Source of the DNA: Natronomonas sp. CBA1123
GTDB lineage: Archaea > Halobacteriota > Halobacteria > Halobacteriales > Haloarculaceae
NCBI RefSeq assembly: GCF_009741925.1
Contig: NZ_WPCC01000006.1
Location: forward strand, 1 to 64,000
DNA: 64,000 bases
Direction of reading: 5' to 3'
Below the pieces are notes generated by a model, which saw nothing but the letters and a program-made list of their open reading frames with translations, ran no database searches and was not told the origin of the DNA. Positions 18,533 through 27,526 of the stretch are shown here, piece by piece; position 1 is the first letter of the stretch; each line of letters opens with the position of its first letter. The translations under genes were made by a program, and so were the position numbers.

Positions 18533-18539
18533 TTTTAAT
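18533..18539 (+). promoter_or_regulatory. TATA-like box for the frameshifted UspA gene
   Basis: TTTTAAT centred about 29 nt before the ATG at 18565. A functional-looking promoter in front of a frameshifted gene argues that the frame break is recent, a sequencing error, or tolerated. Confidence 0.5.
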
Positions 18540-18564
18540 AGGGTACCGGTCGTCGTGGATGCAC

Positions 18565-18955
18565 ATGACGACGTTCCTGGCAGCGACCGACAACGAGACG
18601 ACCAGCAAACGACTCCGGCGGTACCTGAAGAACCGAGTCACCGACGACGACACGGTGTACGTCGTCAACTCCCTGAAAGGCGGCGACAGCACGTCCGACC
18701 GGGACGTCCTCGACGGAAAGGAGGCGGCCGAGGAACTCACAGAGTCGATTCCGAACGCCGAAACTCACCAGCTCGTCCGGGGGGAACGACCCCTCGACTG
18801 ACATCCAGAAGTTCGTCGACCAGTACAACGTCGACGAGGTAGTCATCGGCATCCGACAGCGGAGCAGGACCGGGAAAATCGTCTTCGGCTCCACCGCACA
18901 GGACGTGCTGCTGACCTCGGACGTGCCGGTCGTCGCAATCCCCCTCGACACATGA
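18565..18955 (+). pseudogene. UspA-type stress protein with a single frameshift
   Basis: The first 77 codons ([17 protein letters not shown] onward) read in one frame and end at a TGA at 18799. From about 18782 the next frame continues the same protein ([20 protein letters not shown], then the nucleotide-binding [14 protein letters not shown] and [11 protein letters not shown]) to a TGA at 18953-18955. The switch falls at a run of six G (about 18779-18784). With five G the gene would be an intact UspA of about 129 residues. It overlaps the next ORF by four bases. This is a real frameshift, a slippage site or a sequencing error. Confidence 0.8.
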
Positions 18956-19221
18956 GCGCGGACGAACTCCAGTCGGCCCTCGAGGCGCTCGAAGCCGCGC
19001 GCGATCTCGCCGACGGCGACGCTGAACAGCGACTCGACCGCATCGTCGAGAAGGTGTCGAAGGCACTCGATGCCGGCCGGCAACTCGACCACGGTGCCCT
19101 CGCGCGGATGGACCGGACACTTGATGAACTCACAGACGAGACGACCGGCGAGACGGCCGACGCCATCGCCGACGCGAAAGCAGCGCTGATAACCTACCGG
19201 GAAGGCGTCCCGGGCGCGTAG
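18952..19221 (+). CDS. Small helical acidic protein, 89 aa
   Basis: An 89-residue, mostly helical protein ([20 protein letters not shown]) with heptad-like Leu/Ala spacing and high Asp/Glu content. I recognise no enzyme motif. Its ATG overlaps the stop of the frameshifted UspA gene (ATGA), so in an intact locus its translation would be coupled to that stress protein. It converges on the next gene, two bases from that stop. Confidence 0.7.
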   Translation: MSADELQSALEALEAARDLADGDAEQRLDRIVEKVSKALDAGRQLDHGALARMDRTLDELTDETTGETADAIADAKAALITYREGVPGA

Positions 19222-19223
19222 CG

Positions 19224-20474
19224 TTAATCGTCCAGCTCGACGGCTCCTTCCTCGAGCAGATTCTCCGCGAGGATGGGCACGAACGTCCCGATGTCGGTGA
19301 CCATGCCGACCGCCTGTGCCGACCCGCGGTCGAGCAGTTGGGTCACCGTCGCCGGGTTGATGTCGACACAGACGACCCGCGTCGTCGACGGCAGACAGTT
19401 GCCGACGGCAACGGAGTGCAGCAGCGTCGACAGCATCAACACCATATCCGCCTCGTGGGCCTGCTCGCGGATGGCGTTCTGTGCCTCGATGGCGTCGGTG
19501 ATGGTGTCGGGCAACGGGCCGTCGTCCCGAATCGACCCCGCGATGACGTAGGGCACGTCGTTTTGGACACACTGATACATGACGCCGGATTCGAGGAGGC
19601 CCTCCTCGACGGCTTCCTCGATGCCGCCGGCGCGGATGACCTCGCTGATGGCGTAGATGTGGTGTTTGTGACCGTGGCGAGCGTGGTCCAGCGTCTCGGT
19701 GTTGACGCCGAGTGACGTACCGTAGAGGTCACGCTCGATGTCGTGGACGGCGAAGCCGTTGCCGATAGAGAGGTAGTCAATGTACCCTTCCTCGACGAGC
19801 GAGGCCATATCCTCGCGGGCGCCGGAGTGGATGAGCGCGGGGCCGGCGACAACCAACACGTCGCCGCCCTCGGCTTTCGTCTCCTCGATGGCCTCGGCTA
19901 TCTGCTCGATGGTCGATTCGGAGGGCCGTTCACTGGAGATGCCGCCCTGCATGAACCCGAAGGCGCCCTCCTGACTCCGGGGCCGTTCCGGCGGTTGGAC
20001 CCGAATGCCGGCCTCGCCGGTGACCACTCGGTCGCCTTCCTCGATGGCGTTGAGAACCTTCGTGTACGCGCGGACGCCCGAGTCGGTTTCCTCGACGATT
20101 ACCGCACAGTCCATCTCGATGTGTTCGACGTCGACCCACTCGCCCTCGTAGCGAATCTGGGTGGGGTGGTTCGTCGTCGAGTAGAAGCCGTGCGGGACGA
20201 CCTGGTCTTCGGGGGCCGGTTCCAGTTTCGCGTCGTTGGGGTCGGCGAGGTTCGCCCCGTTCTGGTGGAGTTCGTGGACGATGCGCTGGAGGTCCTCCTC
20301 GGTGTCGGCGGTGACGAGCATGCGGGCGTAGGACTCCTTGTCCTTGTGGCGGCCGATGTCGAACTCCTCGACGTCGAAGGAGCCACCGTGGTCCATGACG
20401 ATACCGAACGCGGCCTGCATCATCCCCGAGTCGATGATGTGGCCCTCCAACTCGACGACGCGAGAGACGCTCAT
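19224..20474 (-). CDS. AgrE/ArgZ-type ornithine cyclodeaminase family protein (TIGR00300)
   Basis: A 416-residue protein matching the archaeal TIGR00300/LOR-SDH-like family. The N-terminal part (VELEGHIIDSGMMQAAFGIV) is the conserved domain found in LOR/SDH and AgrE/ArgZ proteins. The C-terminal part is a Rossmann-like domain with GGDVLVVAGPALIHSG, YLSIGNGFAVHDIE and TTRVVCVDINPATVTQLLDR. Methanogen members are reported to convert ornithine to proline, so this may supply proline by that route. The start at 20474 begins the conserved domain. Confidence 0.75.
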   Translation of the reverse strand: MSVSRVVELEGHIIDSGMMQAAFGIVMDHGGSFDVEEFDIGRHKDKESYARMLVTADTEEDLQRIVHELHQNGANLADPNDAKLEPAPEDQVVPHGFYSTTNHPTQIRYEGEWVDVEHIEMDCAVIVEETDSGVRAYTKVLNAIEEGDRVVTGEAGIRVQPPERPRSQEGAFGFMQGGISSERPSESTIEQIAEAIEETKAEGGDVLVVAGPALIHSGAREDMASLVEEGYIDYLSIGNGFAVHDIERDLYGTSLGVNTETLDHARHGHKHHIYAISEVIRAGGIEEAVEEGLLESGVMYQCVQNDVPYVIAGSIRDDGPLPDTITDAIEAQNAIREQAHEADMVLMLSTLLHSVAVGNCLPSTTRVVCVDINPATVTQLLDRGSAQAVGMVTDIGTFVPILAENLLEEGAVELDD

Positions 20475-20674
20475 ATCGGTGCGTCGGTTCGGGTCGATAA
20501 GTCGGTTGTGGGTGAGAACTGCGATTCGGGTCGAATTTGGGTAAACACTGATACGTCGGTTGATACTGGATACCAGTGGGTGTGAGTGGGAGCGACCACT
20601 TCGACACCCGGAACGGAGGCATCCCTGTCCCCGCTTTTGCGGCAAAGTAACGGAAAGGGCGACGGCTACGACCT

Positions 20675-23011
20675 TTACGTCGACTGCCCGATAACCACCA
20701 CGTCGGTCGTCCCGCCGAACGTTGCCGACTCGGAGCCACGGTTCTCCTCGGGGACGGCCCACGTTTCGACGGTGGCCTCGGCGGCGCCGAAAGTGTACGG
20801 CCCGCTGGCTTGGACGCCCTCCGGTGCCTCGATGAAGTAGGTGAACGTCTCGGAACCGTTCTCGATGTCCGAAGCCGAGACGGTGCCGAAGTCGACGGTA
20901 CCGGCGTCGTTGTCGAAGGACTCGTACTCGCCGCCGTATTCGAGGAAGTTCCACTCCGAGGGGAACGAGTCGACCACGCGGACGGAATCGGCGGCGCCGG
21001 TGTCGAAGTCACGCAGCGTTACCGTGACGCGGGTCGTCTGTCCACCGGTAAACACCGTCGCGTCTTCCTCGCGACTGCCGGAGGCAGTCAGGTCGAACTG
21101 CTCGGGCGGTTCGACCGATTCGACATCCTCGACGAGCGCGTCGAGTCCGGTGTCGAGGTCAGCGACCGAAAGGCCGCCAGCCAGCGCCTCTGCCGTCTCG
21201 ATTGCTGCCTCGGCGTCGACGAACCCGGCGCCCGTGTTCGTGACGCTGTAGTCGGGGTTGAAGTCGGCCGCGCTGTGTTCCAAAACGCGGATTAGGTCGA
21301 TGGGAGAAAGTTCCTCGCCGCCGCTCTCGGCGCGGTAGGCCTCCTGGACCAACATGGCGATACCCGCCGCGCCGGGACAGGACATCGACGTACCCGAGAG
21401 GCGGCCGTAGAACGGTTCGGCGTCGCCCGTCTCGCCGAGCGGGCCGAGCACGTCGGCTTTGTCCTGCGTGCTCAACACGAGGTTGCCGTGGGCGCTGATG
21501 CCGGGGCGGAACAGGGTCAGCGGCCGAGCCTCGCTCAGGTCGCCGTCGGCCTTCTCGTACTGTTCGTACTCGATGGTGTAGTCGGCCGCCACGGCGTCTT
21601 CGGGTTCGAGTTCCACGAGGTAGGTCTTCCCGCCGTCGACGTCGACGGTGAGCGTGTGGTGTTGCTTCAGCGGTTCCTCCCGGGACTGTGCGATTTCGAC
21701 CCACTCGCCGCCTTGGTCCTCGTGGACGCGCATCCGGACCCACTGACCCTCGGGGTCAAGCGTCAGCGTCAAATCGACGAGGTCGACGTTCTCGAAGGTT
21801 TCGAGCCGCTCGTAGGCCGAACCGGTGTCTTCGTCGACGGCGGCCGCCCCGGGACTGGTGTTGACTCCGGGGCCGACGGTGCCGGTGAACGTGCCGCTGT
21901 CGACGGTCGCGTGGGCACCGCGCTGGATGGCGTGGAACTCCCGGAGGTTCCGGAGCAGTTGTTCGCGGTTGTAGAACGTCTCGTCGTCGACCTCGCGTCC
22001 GCGCGAGGAGAAGCCCGTAATCGAGCGGTTGTTGGCGTTGTCCTCCGGCGAGATAGTCTTCTCCGCTGCGCCGACGCCGAGGACGTGCGGTGCCTTCGCG
22101 AATCGGTTGCCGGACCCGAGGTCCGGGCCGTCGTTGCCGTAGGAGAAGACGGGGAGGACGCCCTCGTTGAAGGCCTCCCAGGTGGCGACGTTGACGGGGT
22201 CGTTCGGATTGTAGACGTTGTTCCGGGAGACGCCGTAGGAGTTCGACACCACGTCGGGGTCGAAGTCGGGTTCGGTCCGGATGCGGCCGAGGAGGTGGTC
22301 CCACGCCGCGACCACGTACGGGAGGTAGACCCCCTGAACGACAGCGTAGCTGGTGATGGTCGCGTCGGGCGCCATCCCTTCGTAGGTGCCGTTGACGCCG
22401 CCCTCACCGTTGCCGGCGACGATGCCCGCACAGTGTTGGCCGTGGCCGACGGTGTCGGTGTCGCCGGGGCCGGCGTCGACCCACAGAGGGTCCCGCGGCC
22501 CGGTCGGTTCGTCGACGTACCGGAAGTTCGCCTCCACGCGGTCGGAGCCGATTCCGGGGTGGCTAGCGTTGAGCCCCGAGTCGATGACGACGACGTGGGC
22601 GTCCTCGCCGGTGTAGCCGATGTCCTCGTGGACGGCTTCGACAGCCATCGACTTCCGGGAGGTGTCGTCGTTGTGCCACTCCAGTTGTTCGGTGCGCTTG
22701 ACCCGCCGAACCGAGTCCCAACCGGCGACGGTCTCGATTTGGGCCGGCCGGAGGTGCGTCCACGCGATGCCGAGGTGTTCGAACAGGCGGTAGCCCTCTT
22801 CGAGGTCGAGCGTGTCGAGCCGTTCGGCGTCGTCGGCGGAATCGAAGACGACGAGCGCCTCCTGGAGGCCGCCGTCGAGGTCGAACCGCTCGTCGAGAAC
22901 CGCAGTCGAGACGCCCGAGTTCGCCGCGGCCGTGCCTGCGAAGGCCGCCGTCCCGGCTGCGATGCCGATACCCTTCACGAACGTTCGTCTGTGTATGCCG
23001 TCGTCGCTCAT
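20675..23011 (-). CDS. Tat-exported subtilisin-like serine protease
   Basis: A 778-residue S8 peptidase. The N-terminus has a twin-arginine signal (RRTFVKG, then a hydrophobic Ala-rich stretch to about residue 31). An inhibitor-like propeptide follows to about residue 120. The catalytic triad is Asp in VVVIDSGLN, His in VGHGQHCAGIV and Ser in GRLSGTSMSCPGAAG. A long insert of about 200 residues separates the His and Ser regions (roughly 330-530) and contains a pre-peptidase-type beta domain. The last 150 residues form a beta-rich C-terminal domain. It is probably a secreted folded-state-exported protease. Confidence 0.93.
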   Translation of the reverse strand: MSDDGIHRRTFVKGIGIAAGTAAFAGTAAANSGVSTAVLDERFDLDGGLQEALVVFDSADDAERLDTLDLEEGYRLFEHLGIAWTHLRPAQIETVAGWDSVRRVKRTEQLEWHNDDTSRKSMAVEAVHEDIGYTGEDAHVVVIDSGLNASHPGIGSDRVEANFRYVDEPTGPRDPLWVDAGPGDTDTVGHGQHCAGIVAGNGEGGVNGTYEGMAPDATITSYAVVQGVYLPYVVAAWDHLLGRIRTEPDFDPDVVSNSYGVSRNNVYNPNDPVNVATWEAFNEGVLPVFSYGNDGPDLGSGNRFAKAPHVLGVGAAEKTISPEDNANNRSITGFSSRGREVDDETFYNREQLLRNLREFHAIQRGAHATVDSGTFTGTVGPGVNTSPGAAAVDEDTGSAYERLETFENVDLVDLTLTLDPEGQWVRMRVHEDQGGEWVEIAQSREEPLKQHHTLTVDVDGGKTYLVELEPEDAVAADYTIEYEQYEKADGDLSEARPLTLFRPGISAHGNLVLSTQDKADVLGPLGETGDAEPFYGRLSGTSMSCPGAAGIAMLVQEAYRAESGGEELSPIDLIRVLEHSAADFNPDYSVTNTGAGFVDAEAAIETAEALAGGLSVADLDTGLDALVEDVESVEPPEQFDLTASGSREEDATVFTGGQTTRVTVTLRDFDTGAADSVRVVDSFPSEWNFLEYGGEYESFDNDAGTVDFGTVSASDIENGSETFTYFIEAPEGVQASGPYTFGAAEATVETWAVPEENRGSESATFGGTTDVVVIGQST

Positions 23012-23074
23012 CCGTATCGGTCACTCTCGAATCCACCCTTAATCCGATTCTGACAAATTCGTCCAAAGGTCCGC

Positions 23075-23458
23075 TCAGTCGCCCTTTCGCGTGACCGACC
23101 ACGAGGAGTCCGTCGCGTCGGTCAGTCGGCGATACAACCCGCGCAATCCCGCCGAGTTCGTCGCCGGGAGGACGTGGAACTCGACGGCACCGTCGCGGAC
23201 CGCGACGCGGAACGTGTCGCCGGTGTCGTCGTCGTGGACGAGATACAGCGGCATCGGTAAGTCGAACCAATCGCCGTACCGGTAGGGACCGGCGTCGAGC
23301 ACCGACTGGACGAGTACGACGAGGTCGCGGTCGTCGAAGTCGGCACTCGGCCGCACCGAAAACACCGTCTCGCCTTCGTACTCGACGCCGCCGCCCCGCG
23401 GGTAGCGACGCTGGGGGCGCGTCGAGATGGCGAACGTCGGGTCGTCGTCGTCGGCCAC
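23075..23458 (-). CDS. Hypothetical protein, 127 aa
   Basis: A 127-residue soluble protein (MADDDDPTFAISTRPQRRYP) with mixed alpha/beta composition and no motif I recognise. It has normal haloarchaeal codon and acidic-residue character and a clean start. It lies between the subtilase gene and the divergent RDD gene, each with separate promoters likely. Confidence 0.65.
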   Translation of the reverse strand: MADDDDPTFAISTRPQRRYPRGGGVEYEGETVFSVRPSADFDDRDLVVLVQSVLDAGPYRYGDWFDLPMPLYLVHDDDTGDTFRVAVRDGAVEFHVLPATNSAGLRGLYRRLTDATDSSWSVTRKGD

Positions 23459-23586
23459 GGGGCCGCTACGGCGGCTTGTCGTTTAAATTCGCGGGCGGAG
23501 TCGGCTCGACGGCCGGATGGAGCGAACCACCTGGGCCGAATCGGCTTCCTGTATCTTTATCCCCAACCGACGTGCACCGAACGGAC

Positions 23587-24039
23587 ATGGTAACCTTCGA
23601 ACGGCCGCTTCCCGATTTGGGTACCGAGGGCGACGTCGTCGTCAAACGAATCCTCGCGTTTCTCATCGACGCGGTCGGGTTCGGCCTCTTAGTCGGCGTC
23701 GTCTCCGAAGTTTTGGCAGTGATTTCCGAGACCCTCGGAGTGCTGGTCGGCGGCCTCGGGACACTCCTGTTTTTCGCCTACTTCATCTACTTCGAGGCGG
23801 AGTACGGGCAGACCGTCGGGAAGATGGTGATGGACATCGTCGTCGTCACCGAGGACGGTGACCCGATTACCTATCGGGATTCGGCCATTCGGACGCTGCT
23901 GCGAATCGTCGACGCACTGCCGTTCTTCTACATCGTCGGCCTCGTCGCCATCTTCGTCACCGACCGCAAGCAGCGGGTCGGCGACCTCGTCGCCGACACC
24001 ATCGTCGTGAAAGCAAAGCCGACGGCCGACAGACTGTAG
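23587..24039 (+). CDS. RDD family membrane protein
   Basis: A 150-residue RDD-domain protein. It has the early signature KRILAFLIDAVGFGLL with the characteristic Arg and Asp, a second hydrophobic segment (LGTLLFFAYFIYFEAEYGQT), the GKMVMDIVVV stretch and RDSAIRTLLRIVDALPFFY, and it ends in DRKQRVGDLVADTIVV. Family members are small membrane proteins, sometimes transport-related, with no common function assigned. The ATG at 23587 matches the family start. Confidence 0.88.
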   Translation: MVTFERPLPDLGTEGDVVVKRILAFLIDAVGFGLLVGVVSEVLAVISETLGVLVGGLGTLLFFAYFIYFEAEYGQTVGKMVMDIVVVTEDGDPITYRDSAIRTLLRIVDALPFFYIVGLVAIFVTDRKQRVGDLVADTIVVKAKPTADRL

Positions 24040-24046
24040 CGACCGA

Positions 24047-24055
24047 CCCTTTTTA
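24047..24055 (+). promoter_or_regulatory. Orphan TATA-like element
   Basis: CTTTTTATC lies downstream of the RDD stop with no usable ORF 25-30 nt later (GTG ACC TGA is the only start). The next gene has its own TATA-like CTATATC at 24178-24184. A short non-coding transcript from about 24076 or a promoter relic are possible. Confidence 0.25.
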
Positions 24056-24208
24056 TCGGATACCGCGACCAGACCGCCCGTGACCTGAGAGAGGCCGGCG
24101 GTCGGTCGAGGCCGTAGCGTGGGACCCGCCGCCGGTTACGCATTCCCGCCTGTTCGCTATCCGTCAACCGCCGGCACCTATATCGAATCGGAGTCCGTAG
24201 TCGGAGTC

Positions 24209-24901
24209 ATGTGTGGCCGTTACAGTCTGTTCACGCCACCGGAGGAACTCGAATCCCGCTTCGATGCGACGTTCGCCTTCGAGTTCGAGCCGCGGTACAA
24301 CGCCGCACCGAGCCAGCGGCTTCCAGTCATCACCGGAGAGCAACCCGACGCCATCCAGCGGCTCGAATGGGGGCTCGTCCCGCGCTGGGCCGACGACCGG
24401 AGCGACGGCCACATCAACGCCCGCGCGGAGACGGTCGACGAAAAGCCCGCCTTCGCCGAGGCCTACGAGCAACGGCGCTGTCTCGTCCTCGCCGACGGCT
24501 TCTACGAGTGGGCCGACACCGGTGGCGGGAAACGGCCCTATCGCGTCGCCTACGAGGACGACCGGCCCTTCGCGATGGCCGGTCTCTACGAGCGGTGGAC
24601 GCCCGACACACTCCAGACCGGTCTCGGGGAGTTCGACGGCGGCGAGAGCGGGTCGGCAGGGCAGGCCGACCCAATCGAGACGTTCACCATCGTGACGACG
24701 GAGCCGAACGGAGTCGTCGAGCCGCTGCATCACCGAATGGCGGTCATTCTCGCCCGCGAGGAGGAGACGGCGTGGCTCGACGGGGCGTCCGTCCCGCTGG
24801 ACCCCGCTCCCGAAGACGGCCTCCGGTCGTATCCCGTCTCGACGGCCGTGAACAACCCAGCCAACGACGGTCCGGAGTTGGTTCGGAAGGTCGAAGGGTA
24901 A
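24209..24901 (+). CDS. SOS response-associated peptidase (SRAP/HMCES/YedK family)
   Basis: A 230-residue SRAP protein, expected to crosslink to and protect abasic sites in single-stranded DNA. It begins MCGRYSLF; Cys2 is the catalytic residue once Met1 is removed. NAAPSQRLPVI, LEWGLVPRWA, HINARAETVDEKPAF, CLVLADGFYEW and PLHHRMAVIL give the conserved Asn, Glu and His residues in order. A start at exactly 24209 is required because Cys2 must follow Met1. A TATA-like CTATATC lies about 27 nt upstream. Confidence 0.95.
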   Translation: MCGRYSLFTPPEELESRFDATFAFEFEPRYNAAPSQRLPVITGEQPDAIQRLEWGLVPRWADDRSDGHINARAETVDEKPAFAEAYEQRRCLVLADGFYEWADTGGGKRPYRVAYEDDRPFAMAGLYERWTPDTLQTGLGEFDGGESGSAGQADPIETFTIVTTEPNGVVEPLHHRMAVILAREEETAWLDGASVPLDPAPEDGLRSYPVSTAVNNPANDGPELVRKVEG

Positions 24902-24967
24902 ACCCGTCCCGCGGGGGCGGTCTGGGCCGGGCGAACGCCTAAACCGACGGGCGACGACTGGCCAACA

Positions 24968-26545
24968 ATGACCGTCACCGACCGCCTACCGCTCGGCGGC
25001 GAGGAGGAAACGGAACTCGACCCGTTCCTGGAGCGTGCCGCCCGGTGGGCGACGGAGTTGGAGTACCGCGACGTGCCGCGTCCGGTGCGGTGGGCCGCAC
25101 GCGCACAGTTGGTCAGCACCGTCGGTGCGGCGGTGTGGACGTGCTCTCATCCCCTCGGCGAGCGAATCGCGACTGCGTCCGAGAGCCACGCCGATGGCGA
25201 CGCGACGTTCCTCGGGGGGCGAGACCTGTCGCCGGAGGGTGCGGCGGCCGGCAACGCCGCGCTGTCGATGGCGTTGGACTTCGACGACACCGTCCTCGGC
25301 GGCCACACCGGCCACAGCAGCGTCTTCGTCCCGCTGGCGTACGCCGAATCGACGGGGGCGAGCGGCGAGCGACTGCTCGTCGCACACGTCGCCGCAAACG
25401 AGGTGGCCGCACGGTTGGCCGCCGCGGCGGCAATCGGTCCCTTCCGGGGACAACAGACCGCCTACATCCACGCGGTCGCTGCCGCAGTGGGACGGGCGGT
25501 CATCGAGGGCGGCGACACCGAAACGCTGAGCGACGCCCTCGGAACCGCGCTGTTACAGCCACCGTGGCCACTCGAATCGCCGTTCCTCGGGAGCGACGCG
25601 AAGGTCTGGAGCGCGAGCGAACCCCTCAAGAGCGGCATCGCCGCCGTCGACTCCGCACGCGCAGGGCTCTCGGGCCGTCCGGACCTCACCGAAGCCGACG
25701 AGGGGTTCCTCGATTCCTTCGCCGACCTGCCGCTTCCGGAGTTCCTGGAGGGGTTCGGCGAGCGGTGGCACACCCGCGCCGTGACGGTGAAGGGCGTCCC
25801 CGGCTGTGCGTACGTGACGGCGCCAATCGAGGCCGCACTGGAGGCTCGTGGGCGGTTCGACCGCGGCCGAACCACCATCGAACGCGTCGACGTATACGGG
25901 TCGCTGTTCGCGACGGAGGTCGACGACCGCGCCTCGCCGTACCTCGACGGCCCGAACAGCCCCGCCTCTGCGCTGTCGTTTACGATTCCGTTCAACGTCG
26001 CGGTGGCGCTCATCGACGGAGAACACACGCCGCGACAGTTGGCTGGACGGGTCGGTGACGCCGACGTCTGGCGGCTGGCCGACCGGGTGTTCGTCCACCA
26101 CGACGCGTCGTTTACGATGGCTGCACTGGAGTCCGAAGTGCCGGTCGGCGCGATGCTCCGCCGAGTCGGAGTGCCCGTCGTGGGGTACGCGGCGAAAACC
26201 GTCGGCGTCGGCGCGACGCTCCGGCACCTCCCGACGCTGCTTCGCTTCGCCCGCAAGCGACCGCTCCCGACGGACCTCTCCGAGGCCGACAAGCGCATGG
26301 GCGCCCGCGTCGAGGTGACCACCGCCGACGGCCGGACCATCGAGACGACCGTCGACCATCCATCGGGATTCGCCGGCAAGCCGCTCGAAGAGATACGGGC
26401 GGTCGCCCGCAACAAGTGCCGTTCGGGGCTCGAAGCCGCTGGCGTCGGACCGTCCGATGCGACCCAACGGGTCGACGAACTGTTCGCCGTCGACAGCGCC
26501 CCGTCCGTCTCGCTGGGGGCGTTCGCCCCGGAGGAGTCGTCGTGA
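24968..26545 (+). CDS. MmgE/PrpD family protein
   Basis: A 525-residue member of the MmgE/PrpD family, which includes 2-methylcitrate dehydratase and related dehydratases or isomerases. Visible features are the helical first domain with ALDFDDTVLGGHTGHSSVFVPLAYA, the domain-two start TVKGVPGCAYVTAPIEAA, and the C-terminal KRMGARVEVTTADGRT. Its stop overlaps the GTG of the lipid-kinase-like gene, so the two are probably co-translated. The reaction in this organism is unknown. Confidence 0.85.
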   Translation: MTVTDRLPLGGEEETELDPFLERAARWATELEYRDVPRPVRWAARAQLVSTVGAAVWTCSHPLGERIATASESHADGDATFLGGRDLSPEGAAAGNAALSMALDFDDTVLGGHTGHSSVFVPLAYAESTGASGERLLVAHVAANEVAARLAAAAAIGPFRGQQTAYIHAVAAAVGRAVIEGGDTETLSDALGTALLQPPWPLESPFLGSDAKVWSASEPLKSGIAAVDSARAGLSGRPDLTEADEGFLDSFADLPLPEFLEGFGERWHTRAVTVKGVPGCAYVTAPIEAALEARGRFDRGRTTIERVDVYGSLFATEVDDRASPYLDGPNSPASALSFTIPFNVAVALIDGEHTPRQLAGRVGDADVWRLADRVFVHHDASFTMAALESEVPVGAMLRRVGVPVVGYAAKTVGVGATLRHLPTLLRFARKRPLPTDLSEADKRMGARVEVTTADGRTIETTVDHPSGFAGKPLEEIRAVARNKCRSGLEAAGVGPSDATQRVDELFAVDSAPSVSLGAFAPEESS

Positions 26546-27453
26546 AACCCGAGCGCGTGGGTGCGGTCGTCAACCCTCAATCCGGCAGCGGGAACGCGGC
26601 GGAGTTGTTCGCCGAACTGTCCGACCAGTTCCCCGAAGCCGAAGTCGATGCGACAATCACGACCGGCGCGGACGACGTACCGACTGCGGCTCTAGAGCAA
26701 GCGAAATGGGCCGACCTCGTGGTCGCTATCGGTGGCGACGGAACCCTCCGTGAAGTGGCTTCGGCGCTCGTCGACGCAGACATCGAGGCACCGCTGTTCG
26801 TCGTCCCGGCCGGCAGGGGGAACTCCTCGTATCGGCATCTCTACGGCGATTCCGACTGGCGGCACGTCGCCGCTCGGTTGGCCGACGGGCTGGAGACGCG
26901 GCCGCTGGAGGTCGGTCGAGCCGACACGACACCTCGAATCGACCCGACGTATTTCGTGCTCGGATTTACTGCCGGACTGTTCCGGAGCGCACTCGGCTAC
27001 GCCGAGCGATTGCGACGACTGCCCGGACCGCTCGCGTACCTCCTCGCGACCGGGTGGGCGACGCTGGCCGACGACCCCGTCGAACTGTCGCTATCGGTCG
27101 GCGGCGACCCGATGTACCACGGCGCCGCGCGAATCGTCGCCGTCGGGGGCGGTCGCTACCGCGGGAGCGACTTCGAACTGCTCCCGGAGTCCAGACGCGG
27201 CGACGGACTCCTCCACGCCCTCGTCGTCGAATCGGTCGGGCCTCGTGCGGCCGCTCGGCTCGCAAGGCGTGCCAGAGCGGGTCGGATAATCGACGACCCG
27301 TCGGTTCGATACGCCACGGGTGAGACCGCACGGCTCCGTTCGGAAGCGGGCCTCCCGGTCGAACTCGACGGAACGCCCGTCTCGGAGCCGGTAACTGCGG
27401 CCGAACTCGAAGTGGTCCCGGAGGCGCTGCCGGTCGCGTACCCCTCCGAGTGA
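26542..27453 (+). CDS. Diacylglycerol kinase-fold lipid kinase-like protein
   Basis: A 303-residue protein of the DAGK catalytic-domain/NAD-kinase-like superfamily. It begins VGAVVNPQSGSGNAAELF. The nucleotide motif IAIGGDGTLREVASAL, seen here as VVAIGGDGTLREV, is followed by PLFVVPAGRGNSSYR. A beta-rich C-terminal half is present. The GTG start at 26542 overlaps the upstream TGA as GTGA; the longer open frame into the upstream gene is not plausible. The family phosphorylates lipids, but no substrate is known here. Confidence 0.8.
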   Translation: MKPERVGAVVNPQSGSGNAAELFAELSDQFPEAEVDATITTGADDVPTAALEQAKWADLVVAIGGDGTLREVASALVDADIEAPLFVVPAGRGNSSYRHLYGDSDWRHVAARLADGLETRPLEVGRADTTPRIDPTYFVLGFTAGLFRSALGYAERLRRLPGPLAYLLATGWATLADDPVELSLSVGGDPMYHGAARIVAVGGGRYRGSDFELLPESRRGDGLLHALVVESVGPRAAARLARRARAGRIIDDPSVRYATGETARLRSEAGLPVELDGTPVSEPVTAAELEVVPEALPVAYPSE

Positions 27454-27526
27454 CCGCACCGGTGTATTTCGTCCAGCGATAGTGACCATAGAATTTATAT
27501 CATGAGTGTATAATCCGTGTTCACAA

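Noticed and set aside
20475-20954. N-terminal extension of the AgrE/ArgZ-like gene
   Set aside because: It is antisense-frame sequence overlapping the subtilase gene; the family domain begins at 20474.
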